Source: JBEVJC01 sp040510375 (GTDB lineage: Bacteria; Bacteroidota; Bacteroidia; Chitinophagales; Chitinophagaceae). Taken from it: 64,000 nucleotides of DNA. The translations under genes were made by a program, and so were the position numbers. Below the pieces are notes generated by a model. It was given only the letters and a program-made list of their open reading frames with translations. It did not search any database and was not told the DNA's origin. Positions 40,718-51,222 of the stretch are shown here, in pieces (position 1 is the stretch's first letter; each line of letters opens with the position of its first letter). The stretch is from positions 1 through 64,000 of the forward strand of contig JBEVJC010000016.1 of the NCBI GenBank assembly GCA_040510375.1, read 5' to 3'.

Positions 40718-41716
40718 CTATGAATTGTACGACCATTCCACCAGGGTAGCACCCCATGTGAAACCACCACCAAATGCGGCAAGGACAATCTTGTCGCCCT
40801 TCTTCAGTTGTTTTTCCCACTCCCAGAGGCAAAGCGGGATTGTAGCTGCGGTGGTATTACCGTATTTCTGGATATTGATCATTACTTTTTCCCTTGGAAG
40901 ACCCATCCGGTGTGCGGTTGCATCAATAATACGCAGATTGGCCTGGTGAGGTACCAGCCATGCAATATCTTCTCCGGTGAGTTTGTTTCTTTCCAGTAGT
41001 TCGGCGCTTACATCGGCCATACCTTTTACGGCAAACTTAAACACAACAGGTCCTTCCTGGTATGCATAATGCTCACGGGCCGTAACGGTATCCATAGTAG
41101 CCGGGTAAGCAGAACCACCAGCTTTCATCCGGAGGAAGGGTGCGCCGCTACCATCACTCTTAAGAAGGGAATCCTTGATACCTGTGTTGTCGACGGATTG
41201 CTCCAGTAACACACAACCGGCAGCATCGCCAAACAGGATGCAGGTGGTACGATCGGTGTAGTCAACAATGGCGGTCATTTTATCAGCACCCACCACTACT
41301 ACCTTTTTGTACCGTCCGCTTTCGATAAGTCCCGACCCGATGGTCAGTGCATACAGGAAACCGGAACAGGCCGCGCTTACATCGAAGCCCCAGGCATTCT
41401 TTGCGCCAATCTTATCACATACTATATTGGCGGTAGCCGGGAACACCATATCGGGTGTAACAGTGGCCACGATCAGGCAGTCAATCTCCATCGGATCGAT
41501 TCCCCTTTTTTTACAAAGGTCCTTTACTGCAGGAACAATCATTTCTGAAACCCCCTTACCTTCTCCTTTCAGCACGCGGCGTTCTTCAATGCCGGTGCGG
41601 CTGCGGATCCATTCGTCGTTTGTATCAACGATCTTTTCGAGGTCAAAATTGGTTAGTTTATCATCTGGGACATACCCGCTGACAGCCGTGATGGCTGCGG
41701 TGATCTTATTAGTCAT
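40718..41716 (-). CDS. fabH: 3-oxoacyl-ACP synthase III
   Basis: A 332-residue FabH that starts fatty-acid synthesis by joining acyl-CoA to malonyl-ACP. I start it at ATG 41716 (MTNKITAAITAVSGYVP); the frame is open one TTG further. The triad is Cys117 (SAACSGFLY), His257 (VPHQANLRII) and Asn287 (YGNTTAATIP). FabH choice of primer decides whether iso- and anteiso-fatty acids are made, common in Bacteroidota. Divergent from ruvA across 75 bp. It is first in a minus-strand run with the PLP lyase and acetyltransferase. Confidence 0.96.
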   Translation of the reverse strand: MTNKITAAITAVSGYVPDDKLTNFDLEKIVDTNDEWIRSRTGIEERRVLKGEGKGVSEMIVPAVKDLCKKRGIDPMEIDCLIVATVTPDMVFPATANIVCDKIGAKNAWGFDVSAACSGFLYALTIGSGLIESGRYKKVVVVGADKMTAIVDYTDRTTCILFGDAAGCVLLEQSVDNTGIKDSLLKSDGSGAPFLRMKAGGSAYPATMDTVTAREHYAYQEGPVVFKFAVKGMADVSAELLERNKLTGEDIAWLVPHQANLRIIDATAHRMGLPREKVMINIQKYGNTTAATIPLCLWEWEKQLKKGDKIVLAAFGGGFTWGATLVEWSYNS

Positions 41717-41741
41717 CAAAAAAAGTTTTGCCGAAAGAGTG

Positions 41742-41749
41742 CAAAGTTA
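41742..41749 (-). promoter_or_regulatory. Candidate -7 box of fabH
   Basis: TAACTTTG on the minus strand matches TAnnTTTG and ends 25 bp before the fabH ATG. No clear -33 element. Confidence 0.45.
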
Positions 41750-41791
41750 AGGTAATGTCCGTTTGAACGTTCTTTCTCTTATTTTCGTGAC

Positions 41792-42373
41792 ATGATAGCG
41801 TTCCTGAAGGGTGAGTTTGTGTATAAAAGTCCGGCCATGGTCCACATGGATGTACACGGGGTTGGTTATGAAGTGCAGATCAGCCTGAATACCTTCACCA
41901 GTATACAATCGCTTGAAAAAGGAAATCTCTACACCCTGCTGATCATCCGCGAAGACGCACATATACTTTTTGGATTTGCCGAACTGGCAGAAAAAGAAAT
42001 GTTCCAGCTGCTGCTTGGGGTGTCGGGAGTAGGCGCCTCCACTGCCCGCATGATGCTGTCTTCCATGCGACCCGAAGAGGTTGCCCGGGCAATCGTACAA
42101 TCGGACACCCGCACCCTGGAATCGGTAAAGGGTATCGGGAAAAAAAGCGCGGAAAGGATTGTACTGGAACTGAAGGATAAACTTGGCAAACACCCGCTCG
42201 AATCAAATATTTCTCCCCTGAAAAACAATAGTTTGCAACAAGATGCGTTAAATGCTCTGACGGCTTTGGGTATCAACCGGATAGCGGCGGAGCAGGCATT
42301 GAAAAAAGTTATTGTTCCAGCGTCAGATCTTCCGGTCGAAGAACTCATTAAGGCGGCACTTCGTATCCTCTGA
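41792..42373 (+). CDS. ruvA: Holliday junction DNA helicase subunit RuvA
   Basis: A 193-residue RuvA, the four-way-junction binding part of RuvAB. Domain I (OB fold, MIAFLKGEFVYKSPA) is followed by paired helix-hairpin-helix motifs in domain II (LLLGVSGVGASTARMML and LESVKGIGKKSAERIVLEL), and domain III at the C-terminus (DALNALTALGINRIAAEQAL) contacts RuvB. RuvB is not in the window. The gene lies directly upstream of sprA, a gene order seen widely in Bacteroidota. Confidence 0.97.
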   Translation: MIAFLKGEFVYKSPAMVHMDVHGVGYEVQISLNTFTSIQSLEKGNLYTLLIIREDAHILFGFAELAEKEMFQLLLGVSGVGASTARMMLSSMRPEEVARAIVQSDTRTLESVKGIGKKSAERIVLELKDKLGKHPLESNISPLKNNSLQQDALNALTALGINRIAAEQALKKVIVPASDLPVEELIKAALRIL

Positions 42374-42414
42374 GTGAAACCTATTTTCTGGAACTAATTG
42401 ACCTGAGATCACCC

Positions 42415-45400
42415 TTGAACCTTACCGCTGTTCATATTTTCCGTAATTGGGTTGCAATTGCTGTTTTTGTCCTGTGTGGCAATCAGGCTTTTGCAGGTGT
42501 TCCGGGTAATACTCTTTTTTTCCAGGATACCATCCCGCGGACAGACACTTCCCTTTTACGTTTTCCTTTAACTGATCGTTACGGTGATGCATACAGCAAT
42601 CCCAACCGTAATACCTTCGATCTCCGGGACACCGCCTTTATCCGCCGTAATGTGCAGTACGATCCGATGACGGGCGAATATTACCTTATCGAAAAAATCG
42701 GCAATAAAGATTACCGGGTACCGGTGCCATTTACCCGCAACGAATTCCTCCGCCTGCAAGGACGCCGCGATGAGAATGCTTATTTCAAACAGCGGTCCGA
42801 CCTGCTCTCCGATATGAACCGCCGTTTATTCAAACCGCAGTTCACTTCTTCAAAAAACTGGTTCAATAAAGTTGTTGGTGCAGGTAAGGTAGATATCAAA
42901 CCATCGGGTTATGTGGATATCCTGGCCGGTTACCAGGGACAGAATATCAAGAACCCGACCCTGCCCGAAAGGGCCCGACGTAATGGCGGCCTCGATTTCA
43001 ATATGGCCGCCCAGTTACAGGTGGATGCACAGATCGGCGACAAACTCCGCCTCCCCATAAATTATAATACCCTTGCCAACTTTGATTTTGAAAACCAGCT
43101 CAACCTGAATTACCAGGGTAAGGACGATGAGATAATCAAACAGTTCCAGCTGGGAAATGTGAGTTTTAATTCAAAGGGTACACTGATTCCCGGTGCCCAG
43201 TCGTTATTTGGTGTAAAAACCCAGGCCCAGTTCGGGAAACTTTTTGTAACAGGTGTACTGGCCAACCAGCGGGCACAAAGGCAAAGCACCAGCCTGCAGG
43301 GTGGTGCCGCTACACAGACTTTTTCACTCCGGGCAGATGAATATGAGGAGAACCGTCACTTCCTGATGGCCCAGTACTTTCGGAATAATTTTAATAAAGC
43401 CATGAGTATCCTGCCGATTCCAATATCGGCAATCAACGTATTGAGGGTGGAAGTCTGGGTGACCAATCGTAACGGCTCCACCACAGATACCCGCGATATC
43501 GTAGCACTGATGGACCTGGGTGAAGGAAACCCCTATCGTGGTCCGGCCGGTGATCCAAATGCACTCCCCTCCAACTCCGCCAATGGTTTGTATGCAAGTA
43601 TTTCAAACAATCCGAACGCACGGAACTCTTCCACCGCCCAGAGTACATTGACGGCACAGGGACTGATGCCGGTGCAGGATTTTGAAAAAACATTTGCCCG
43701 GAAACTGCTTACTTCCGATTATTATTTCAATCCGCAGATCGGGTTCCTTTCCCTTAACCAGCCTTTGCAGCCGGATGAGGTTCTTGGTATCGCTTACCAA
43801 TACACATATAACGGACGTGTATACCAGGTAGGGGAATTCTCGCAGGATATCCCGCCCGATACCACAGGTACCACCCAGAAAGTGTTGTTCCTTAAATTGC
43901 TTAAAGCAACTTCGCAAAGGACAAACCTGCCTATCTGGGACCTGATGATGAAGAACGTTTATTCTGTCGGGTACGGACAACTTGAGCGTACTGATTTTAA
44001 ACTCGATCTTTTATATGAAGAACCAAGTCTTGGTGAAAAAAGATACCTGCCCCCCACAGCGGTACAACCACAATTCGAAGGCCAGCCACTGATCTCGCAG
44101 GTGAACCTCGACCGGTTGAATAACCAGAACGATCCCCAGCCCGATGGGGTTTTTGACTATGTGGAAGGTTATACAGTTATATCTTCCATGAGCAGGATCG
44201 TGTTTCCGGTGCTTGAGCCCTTCGGCCGCGATCTTGAATATGTATTTGCAACCCAGGCCGACCGAGAAAAATATGTTTACTATCCACTCTACGATACCAT
44301 TAAAGCCATTGCCTCTACCTATGCCAACCTGAACCGGTTCAAACTTTCGGGCCGTTCAAGAACAACTTCACAAGGTGGTAACGGGGAACAGCAATTGGGC
44401 TTTAATATTCCGCGCGGTTCCGTAACGGTGACAGCCGGTGGGCAGACGTTGCAGGAAAATGTGGACTACGAAATAAATTACGACCTGGGTACTCTCCGGG
44501 TGATCAACCAGTCGATCCTTAACTCAGGTGTGCCGGTGGATGTACAATATGAAAACCAGGCTGCATTCGGAATCCAGCAACGGAATTTTATGGGTCTGCG
44601 TTTCGATTACCTGGCAAGTCCCAAACTGACATTGGGCGGTACGGTGGTGCGACTGGGAGAACGGCCCTTCTTTTCCAAACAATCTTACGGCGATGATCCC
44701 ATCCGGAATACGATGTATGGTCTCGATATGGATTACCGCAGTGATGTACCACGACTGACCAAGTGGCTGGATAAACTTCCTTTCTATCGCACCAATACCA
44801 TGTCGTCTATCACCGGCTACGCCGAAGCAGCCGTGCTTGATCCCGGCCATGCACCACAGATAGGTAAGGGAGACGACGGAAGTATTTACGTAGATGATTT
44901 TGAAGGAACCAAGTCGTCGATTGATCTTCGTTTCCCGCTGATCAACTGGAATCTTGCATCTGTGCCACAACTCTTCCCTGAGTCGGCTCTTAATAATAAT
45001 CTTGCCAGTGGTTATAATCGTGCAAAGATTGCCTGGTATAATATCGAACCGGTATTGCAGGAAAAAAGCAATAGCAATAACCCGCTTCGTGGTGACCTGG
45101 ATGAACTGTCGAAGCCTGAAACAAGACAGGTATTACAAACAGAAATATTTCCGCAACGGACAACTGATTTTGGCCAGGGTTTACTTACCACTTTCGATCT
45201 TGCCTATTACCCCAGGGATAAAGGCCCTTACAACTTTGAAACAAGTGGTACCCGCATTGATGCCAACGGACGTTTGCGTAACCCAACACAGTCGTGGGCG
45301 GGGATCCAGCGGAACATTGACCAGATTGATTTCGAAACCAATAATATTGAGTACATCGAATTCTGGATGCAGGATCCGTTTGTAGTAAACACTGCCAATC

Positions 45401-48400
45401 CCAACGGAGGTAAACTCTATTTCAACCTCGGTAATATTTCGGAAGACATCCTGAAAGATGGAAAACGTCAGTACGAAAACGGATTACCTACTCCAACCAA
45501 TAATGCACTGGTTGATAATAATACCGTTTGGGGTAAGGTTCCCTCCAATCCCTTACAGGTAACCAATGCATTCAGTAATGAACCTTCTGACCGTGAATTC
45601 CAGGATGTTGGTTTCGACGGGATGACCGATGATGAAGAACGGATTAAGTTTGCTCCATACCTGGCCGCCCTGCAGATGGTAGCACCAACGGCATATGCCG
45701 GTGCATTATCCGATCCATCGGCCGATAATTTCATACCCTACCGTGATGAAGTTTATGATGAAGCAAGGGTTGGTATCCTGGGCCGGTATAAAAATATCAA
45801 TAACCCGCACGGCAACTCACCGGTGTCCAATAACAGCAGCCAGTTTGTAAATGCATTCACCCAATATCCGGATGCAGAGGAAATGAACCGGGATAATACA
45901 TTGAATGAAGTGGAAGAATATTTCCAGTATTCAGTTGATATCAAACCAGACATGGTTGTAGGAAGTAATTTTATTACTGATATCCGCGTGGTAAGTGATA
46001 TCAAACTTCCCAACAATGTATCAAGGACTGAAAAATGGTATCTGTTCAGGATTCCGGTTGCCGAATATCAATCCAAGATTGGTAACATTCCCGATTTCAA
46101 ATCAATCCGTTTCATCCGGATGTTTGCAACCGGTTTTGCTGATTCAGTTGTAATGCGTTTTGGTAAACTGGAACTGGTGCGTAACCAGTGGAGGAAGTTC
46201 CAGTTTGAACTTGATACGGTTGGTAATTATGTAAACATTCCCACGGTGGATCCGGTCGACTTCAACACCCTTGCAGTTAACCTGGAAGAAAATGACCAGC
46301 GCCAGCCGGTAAATTATGTAAGTCCGCCAGGCGTACTGCGCCAGCAACAACTAAGTAATAACAACGTTCAGTTGTTCCAGAATGAACAGGCATTAAGTCT
46401 ACAGGTGTGCGGACTTCCACGTGGTGAATCAAGGGGTGTGTTTAAAACTTTTAATAATGACTGGCGTCAGTATGGTAAACTGCGGATGTTCATCCACGCA
46501 GAAGGAAGGGGCAACGACCAGTCGATCGGCGATAACTCACTCACCGCCATTGTGCGGATTGGTAATGACTTTCTTGGTAATTATTATGAAGTAAGGATTC
46601 CGTTGAAAAAAACAAACTGGGGCGAACGGGATAGTCTTCGTGTATGGCCCGAGCTCAATAACCTTGATTTTGACCTGGATGAACTTACCCGTCTGAAGAT
46701 CCGGAGAAATGCAGCAGGAGGCACCAATTACTACCGCGAGATTAGGGATGACGGAAGATCCTATGCCATCATCGGTAACCCGAATCTTGGAGAAGTGCGG
46801 GGTATGTTATTATCGGTTGAGAATACTAATGAAGCATCAGCCTGTGCGGAAGTCTGGTTTAATGAATTACGTTTCACCAATCTTGATGAGAAAGGTGGTT
46901 GGGCCGCAGTGGGAAAAGTGGATATACGGCTGGCCGACCTGGGAAGCATCAGTCTTGCCGGATCCGCGCGCAGTAAGGGTTTTGGAACACTGGAACAAAG
47001 GGTCAACGAGCGGAGCCGGGAAGATGTTTATACATTTGATATCTCCGCAAGTATTGATGCCGGTAAATTACTTCCGCGCAAACTTGGAGTGCAGATCCCT
47101 GTATACGGCGGTATCAGCCAGATTTCGAGCACTCCGGAATACGATCCTTATGATCTTGATATAAGACTTGATGACAAATTGCAGGAAGCAAACGGATCCG
47201 CCAAAGATTCAATCAGGCGCGATGCGCAGGATATCACCACTATCAAAACAATCAATTTTACCAATGTAAAAAAGATAAAGACCGATGGCAAGCGCCCCAA
47301 AATATGGAGCGTAACCAACTTCGACTTTAATTATTCTTACCTGGAGACCAAACAGCATAATCCGTTGATTGAACTGTTTGAGTTAAGGAAGACCAGGGGT
47401 GGACTTGCTTACAATTATGCACCACAGCCAAAGTTTATTGAGCCATTCAAACGGATGGTAAAATCAAATTCCAAATGGCTGGCATTTGTGAAACAGTTCA
47501 ATGTTAACCCTGTTCCATCACAACTTTCTTTCCGGGCTGATATTTACCGGCAGTTCGGTGCCACACGTCCGCGTAATATTGGTGGCGGTCCTTATAAAAT
47601 TCCAGAAACCTATGATAAGTATTTCACGTTCGACAGGTATTATATCCTGCAATGGAGCCTCACAAAATCTCTTGCATTAGACTTTGCAGCTACCAATAAT
47701 GCCCGGGTAGATGAACCTGCAGGAAGGATAAATGACCGTTATAAAAAAGATTCTGTCAGGCATAATCTATTCAAAGGTGGCCGGAATACCCAGTATGCAC
47801 ACCAGGCTACATTAACGTATACTGTACCAATGCAGCTGTTTCCACTTCTCGACTGGACCAGTCTGAGAGCGAGTTATTCCACACAATACAACTGGCTGGC
47901 AGCTTCGTTGCTGGCAAGACAATTAGGTAATACATTGGGGAATACCCTTTCGAATTCGCAAACCCGCACGATAACGGGGGAACTTAATTTAGACCAGTTA
48001 TATAATAAATCAAGGTTCCTGCGGGCCGTGTCCAGTGATAATCCCAGCGCTTCCGGTAAATCCGAAACTGCTGCTAAACCAGGAGGTTTACCCGGGGTAG
48101 CACCCGCCGACTATATGATCCCGGATAGTGTGCTTGCGAAAATGAAACCGAAGGAACGGAGAAAAGCGCGTCGTGAAATGCGCAGGAAGGCAAAAGAAGA
48201 AAAACAGAAACTTAAACAGCAGAACAAGTCGGAGCTTCCCGATGTAGGCAATGGGACCAAATTTGCGGTGCGCCTTGCAACATCGTTGAAAAGGGTAGGT
48301 GTACAGTATACAGAAGATTATGGTACAACGCTGCCGGGTTACCTGGATAGTACACAGGTTTTGGGAAATGACCTGCGTAGTGGTCAGCCTGGTTTTGGAT

Positions 48401-49674
48401 TTGCTTTTGGTTACCAGCCCGACACCAACTGGATCAACAGGTTTGGTCAGAAAGGATTGTTGTCGACCGACACATTGGTGTCTGCCATGATCCAGCAACG
48501 TTATACACAACGACTGGGTATTACGGCGCTGGTTAGTCCGATCCGCGACCTGAATATCGATATCATATTTGAAAAGAATTTCAGTAAAAATTATTCGGAA
48601 CTGTATAAGGATACCAGTAAGTTCGATAACGTGGGACTGACCAGGCTCAACCCCTATGCAGCCGGAAGGTTCAGCATCAGTTATATTTCTTACCAGACGA
48701 TGTTCCGGAAGTTTGATCCGAATGTGGTGTCGGAAACCTTCAAACAGTTTGAAGCCAACCGGATTATCATGTCGCAGAAACTCGGCTCGAAGAACCAGTA
48801 CCAGGGCGGGGTGATTGATCCTGACGATCCTGAATTTTACCAGGGTTATGGAAGATATGCGCAGGATGTAGTGATTCCCTCATTTCTTGCAGCGTACAGT
48901 AACAAGGACCCAACTTCAATCGACCTGTTTAAAAATACCAATCCGAAGATCAATTCAAATCCGTTCCGGAGCCTGATCCCCCGACCCAACTGGGCGATCG
49001 CCTATAGTGGTTTGTCAAGGATTCCCGGGCTGGATAAAATATTCACCAATGTTACTATCCGGCATGGTTATCATGCTGAGTTAAGTATGAATAGTTTCAA
49101 CACGGCATTACTCTACCTCGATCCGTTCCGTGTTGGTTATCCTTTTTTCCGTGATCCGCAATCGGGTGAATATGTGCCTTACTTCCTGGTGCCGAATATC
49201 ACTATCAGCGAACGTTTCGATCCGCTGATTGAGGTGGACGTTACGTTTACCAACCAGTTGTCTACAAGGGTTGAATACCGCAAGAGCCGTACACTCAGCC
49301 TCAGCCTGATCGATTACCAGCTGGCAGAGAACAGGTCGGAAGAAATTTCTTTCGGCTTCAACTGGCGTAAAAAAGGAATGCCGTTGATTAAGAAGATCGG
49401 AAAGATGAAACTGGATAATGATGTGACGTTCCGTTTTGATTTCAGTCTCAGGGATGATGCAACAGCGAACAGCAAACTGGATCAGGGAACATCATTTGGT
49501 ACAGCGGGACAACAGGTTCTTCGGTTTGCCCCTTCAATCGACTATGTACTCAACAACCGGGTAAGTCTCAAGTTTTATTTCGAACAAAACAGGAATATCC
49601 CGAAGATCAGTAATGCGTTCCCGATTACCAATACACGTGGTGGATTGCAGGTGCGGGTGTCGCTGGCCCCTTAA
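42415..49674 (+). CDS. sprA: SprA, outer-membrane translocon of the type IX secretion system
   Basis: A 2419-residue protein, about the size of SprA in Flavobacterium (near 2400). SprA forms a very large single-chain beta-barrel that exports T9SS cargo and adhesins for gliding. A signal peptide (residues about 1-27, NWVAIAVFVLCGNQAFA) follows a TTG start; no in-frame ATG or GTG keeps the leader, so TTG is favoured. Typical SprA segments are seen: GSVTVTAGGQTLQENVDYEI, IYVDDFEGTKSSIDLRFPL (in part), EIRTKN-free plug regions, LDFDLDELTRLKIRRNA, and C-terminal barrel strands ending GGLQVRVSLAP. An Arg/Lys-rich linker (KMKPKERRKARREMRRKAK) lies near residue 1910. Two probable cargo proteins are encoded 5-14 kb downstream. 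Confidence 0.96.
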   Translation: MNLTAVHIFRNWVAIAVFVLCGNQAFAGVPGNTLFFQDTIPRTDTSLLRFPLTDRYGDAYSNPNRNTFDLRDTAFIRRNVQYDPMTGEYYLIEKIGNKDYRVPVPFTRNEFLRLQGRRDENAYFKQRSDLLSDMNRRLFKPQFTSSKNWFNKVVGAGKVDIKPSGYVDILAGYQGQNIKNPTLPERARRNGGLDFNMAAQLQVDAQIGDKLRLPINYNTLANFDFENQLNLNYQGKDDEIIKQFQLGNVSFNSKGTLIPGAQSLFGVKTQAQFGKLFVTGVLANQRAQRQSTSLQGGAATQTFSLRADEYEENRHFLMAQYFRNNFNKAMSILPIPISAINVLRVEVWVTNRNGSTTDTRDIVALMDLGEGNPYRGPAGDPNALPSNSANGLYASISNNPNARNSSTAQSTLTAQGLMPVQDFEKTFARKLLTSDYYFNPQIGFLSLNQPLQPDEVLGIAYQYTYNGRVYQVGEFSQDIPPDTTGTTQKVLFLKLLKATSQRTNLPIWDLMMKNVYSVGYGQLERTDFKLDLLYEEPSLGEKRYLPPTAVQPQFEGQPLISQVNLDRLNNQNDPQPDGVFDYVEGYTVISSMSRIVFPVLEPFGRDLEYVFATQADREKYVYYPLYDTIKAIASTYANLNRFKLSGRSRTTSQGGNGEQQLGFNIPRGSVTVTAGGQTLQENVDYEINYDLGTLRVINQSILNSGVPVDVQYENQAAFGIQQRNFMGLRFDYLASPKLTLGGTVVRLGERPFFSKQSYGDDPIRNTMYGLDMDYRSDVPRLTKWLDKLPFYRTNTMSSITGYAEAAVLDPGHAPQIGKGDDGSIYVDDFEGTKSSIDLRFPLINWNLASVPQLFPESALNNNLASGYNRAKIAWYNIEPVLQEKSNSNNPLRGDLDELSKPETRQVLQTEIFPQRTTDFGQGLLTTFDLAYYPRDKGPYNFETSGTRIDANGRLRNPTQSWAGIQRNIDQIDFETNNIEYIEFWMQDPFVVNTANPNGGKLYFNLGNISEDILKDGKRQYENGLPTPTNNALVDNNTVWGKVPSNPLQVTNAFSNEPSDREFQDVGFDGMTDDEERIKFAPYLAALQMVAPTAYAGALSDPSADNFIPYRDEVYDEARVGILGRYKNINNPHGNSPVSNNSSQFVNAFTQYPDAEEMNRDNTLNEVEEYFQYSVDIKPDMVVGSNFITDIRVVSDIKLPNNVSRTEKWYLFRIPVAEYQSKIGNIPDFKSIRFIRMFATGFADSVVMRFGKLELVRNQWRKFQFELDTVGNYVNIPTVDPVDFNTLAVNLEENDQRQPVNYVSPPGVLRQQQLSNNNVQLFQNEQALSLQVCGLPRGESRGVFKTFNNDWRQYGKLRMFIHAEGRGNDQSIGDNSLTAIVRIGNDFLGNYYEVRIPLKKTNWGERDSLRVWPELNNLDFDLDELTRLKIRRNAAGGTNYYREIRDDGRSYAIIGNPNLGEVRGMLLSVENTNEASACAEVWFNELRFTNLDEKGGWAAVGKVDIRLADLGSISLAGSARSKGFGTLEQRVNERSREDVYTFDISASIDAGKLLPRKLGVQIPVYGGISQISSTPEYDPYDLDIRLDDKLQEANGSAKDSIRRDAQDITTIKTINFTNVKKIKTDGKRPKIWSVTNFDFNYSYLETKQHNPLIELFELRKTRGGLAYNYAPQPKFIEPFKRMVKSNSKWLAFVKQFNVNPVPSQLSFRADIYRQFGATRPRNIGGGPYKIPETYDKYFTFDRYYILQWSLTKSLALDFAATNNARVDEPAGRINDRYKKDSVRHNLFKGGRNTQYAHQATLTYTVPMQLFPLLDWTSLRASYSTQYNWLAASLLARQLGNTLGNTLSNSQTRTITGELNLDQLYNKSRFLRAVSSDNPSASGKSETAAKPGGLPGVAPADYMIPDSVLAKMKPKERRKARREMRRKAKEEKQKLKQQNKSELPDVGNGTKFAVRLATSLKRVGVQYTEDYGTTLPGYLDSTQVLGNDLRSGQPGFGFAFGYQPDTNWINRFGQKGLLSTDTLVSAMIQQRYTQRLGITALVSPIRDLNIDIIFEKNFSKNYSELYKDTSKFDNVGLTRLNPYAAGRFSISYISYQTMFRKFDPNVVSETFKQFEANRIIMSQKLGSKNQYQGGVIDPDDPEFYQGYGRYAQDVVIPSFLAAYSNKDPTSIDLFKNTNPKINSNPFRSLIPRPNWAIAYSGLSRIPGLDKIFTNVTIRHGYHAELSMNSFNTALLYLDPFRVGYPFFRDPQSGEYVPYFLVPNITISERFDPLIEVDVTFTNQLSTRVEYRKSRTLSLSLIDYQLAENRSEEISFGFNWRKKGMPLIKKIGKMKLDNDVTFRFDFSLRDDATANSKLDQGTSFGTAGQQVLRFAPSIDYVLNNRVSLKFYFEQNRNIPKISNAFPITNTRGGLQVRVSLAP

Positions 49675-49697
49675 ATGTTGTACTTTTGACCATTCAT

Positions 49698-50717
49698 ATG
49701 GCAGCAAACGATATTGGCATTGGCATTATTGGTTACGGTTACTGGGGACAAAACATCGTCCGCAATTTCTATCATACCGGTGGATGCTCAATCAGGTTGG
49801 TGGCTGATACTGATCCTGCTGCATTGGAACTGTTGGGCAGGAATTATCCATCATTAAAAACGGTAACTGACGCGGACTCGCTGATCATGGACGATCAGGT
49901 GCAGGCCGTGGTGATTGCCACTCCGGTATTCACCCATTATCCACTTGCAAGAAAGGCACTCCTGCTGGGTAAACATGTGCTGATCGAAAAGCCTGTAACC
50001 ACTTCAGTGGCGGAAGCCCTTGAACTGAAATCAATCGCTGAGGAAAAAAATCTCATCATCCTCGTCGACCACACATTTTTATACACCAGTGCTGTCCAGA
50101 AAATACGCGAGCTGATTGATGGGGGAACCATTGGTAACCTCCGGTATTTTGATTCAACACGCATCAACCTGGGGATGTTCCAGCCGGATGTCAATGTAAT
50201 GTGGGATCTTGCTTCGCATGACCTTGCAATCATGGCTTACCTCATCAGTGAACAACCGGTGAGTGTGAATGCAACGGGTATTTCGCATACCGGCAACGGG
50301 CTCGAGAATATTGCGTATCTCACGATCAATTACAATTCCGATTTTATAGCACATATTCATTGCTCCTGGACCTCGCCGGTAAAGATCCGGCAGACGCTTA
50401 TTGGAGGCGACAAAAAAATGATCATTTATAATGATATAGAGCCTACCGAAAAGATCCGTATTTATGATACCAGTATACAGGTCAATACAGAGGAAGATAA
50501 ATGGCAGAAGCTGATCGACTACCGGAACGGCGATATCACGGTGCCCAAGATTGCCAATCGTGAAGCACTGAGCCAGGTGGCGTTGGATTTTATCAGGTCG
50601 GTCAATGAAGGATCACAACCATTATCCGGAATGGAACTGGCTATTACAGTCGTGCGGATCCTGGAAGCAGCCCAACGGTCGATCAGGGAAAATGGAAAAA
50701 ACATACAACTGACATGA
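49698..50717 (+). CDS. Gfo/Idh/MocA family oxidoreductase, WbpB/WlbA-like
   Basis: A 339-residue NAD-dependent sugar oxidoreductase, starting at ATG 49698 (MAANDIGIGIIGYGYWGQN). The Rossmann loop is GYGYWG; the catalytic-lysine motif EKP is in VLIEKPVTTSVAEA; MWDLASHDLAIM carries the conserved His of the family. The next two genes are a hexapeptide acyltransferase and a UDP-sugar dehydrogenase, which together with this gene match WbpB, WbpD and WbpA in the route to UDP-2,3-diacetamido uronic acids. In that route this enzyme oxidises C3 of UDP-GlcNAcA. Its stop overlaps the acyltransferase start (ATGA). Confidence 0.88.
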   Translation: MAANDIGIGIIGYGYWGQNIVRNFYHTGGCSIRLVADTDPAALELLGRNYPSLKTVTDADSLIMDDQVQAVVIATPVFTHYPLARKALLLGKHVLIEKPVTTSVAEALELKSIAEEKNLIILVDHTFLYTSAVQKIRELIDGGTIGNLRYFDSTRINLGMFQPDVNVMWDLASHDLAIMAYLISEQPVSVNATGISHTGNGLENIAYLTINYNSDFIAHIHCSWTSPVKIRQTLIGGDKKMIIYNDIEPTEKIRIYDTSIQVNTEEDKWQKLIDYRNGDITVPKIANREALSQVALDFIRSVNEGSQPLSGMELAITVVRILEAAQRSIRENGKNIQLT

Positions 50718-51208
50718 GTAAGATCCTGCATATAGATTCAAACAGGCAGCACCTGCGTAATGTAACGGTGGGAGAAGGAGTGCTTATTTATGATTTCGTA
50801 AATGCATACGATTGTTCCATTGGTGATGGCACCAGGATTGGTGCTTTTACCGAGATCCAGAAAGAGGTGAGTATTGGTCGCAACTGTAAAATCTCCAGCC
50901 ATACATTTATATGCAGTGGCGTGGAGATCCATGATGGTGTCTTTATCGGTCATGGTGTAATGTTTACCAACGATCTTTTTCCAAGGGCAACCAACGAAGC
51001 TGGTGAGTTGCAAACTGCCAGTGACTGGAAGGTGGTGCCAACCATACTGCATGATGGAGCATCGGTGGGCAGCAATGCCACGATACTTGCTGGTGTTGTT
51101 ATTGGTCGCAACGCAATGGTTGGAGCGGGATCGGTGGTAACAAAAGATGTGCCGGCAGATTCTGTGGTTGCCGGTAACCCTGCGCGGGTGATAAGTAAGA
51201 AATCCTGA
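50714..51208 (+). CDS. Hexapeptide-repeat N-acetyltransferase, WbpD/WlbB-like
   Basis: A 164-residue left-handed beta-helix acyltransferase. Hexapeptide repeats run from about residue 17 to 150 (VGEGVLIYDFVN, CSIGDGTRIGAFTEI, VSIGRNCKISSHTFI, VFIGHGVMFTND and, after a loop, ASVGSNATILAGVVIGRNAMVGAGSVV in blocks). The loop FTNDLFPRATN with its Asn and Pro and the C-terminal DSVVAGNPARVI are typical of WbpD/WlbB, which acetylate the 3-amino group of UDP-GlcNAc(3NH2)A. Translationally coupled to the oxidoreductase and 14 bp before the UDP-sugar dehydrogenase. The aminotransferase (WbpE) that should make its substrate is not here. Confidence 0.9.
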   Translation: MSKILHIDSNRQHLRNVTVGEGVLIYDFVNAYDCSIGDGTRIGAFTEIQKEVSIGRNCKISSHTFICSGVEIHDGVFIGHGVMFTNDLFPRATNEAGELQTASDWKVVPTILHDGASVGSNATILAGVVIGRNAMVGAGSVVTKDVPADSVVAGNPARVISKKS

Positions 51209-51222
51209 ATTAAAATAAAATA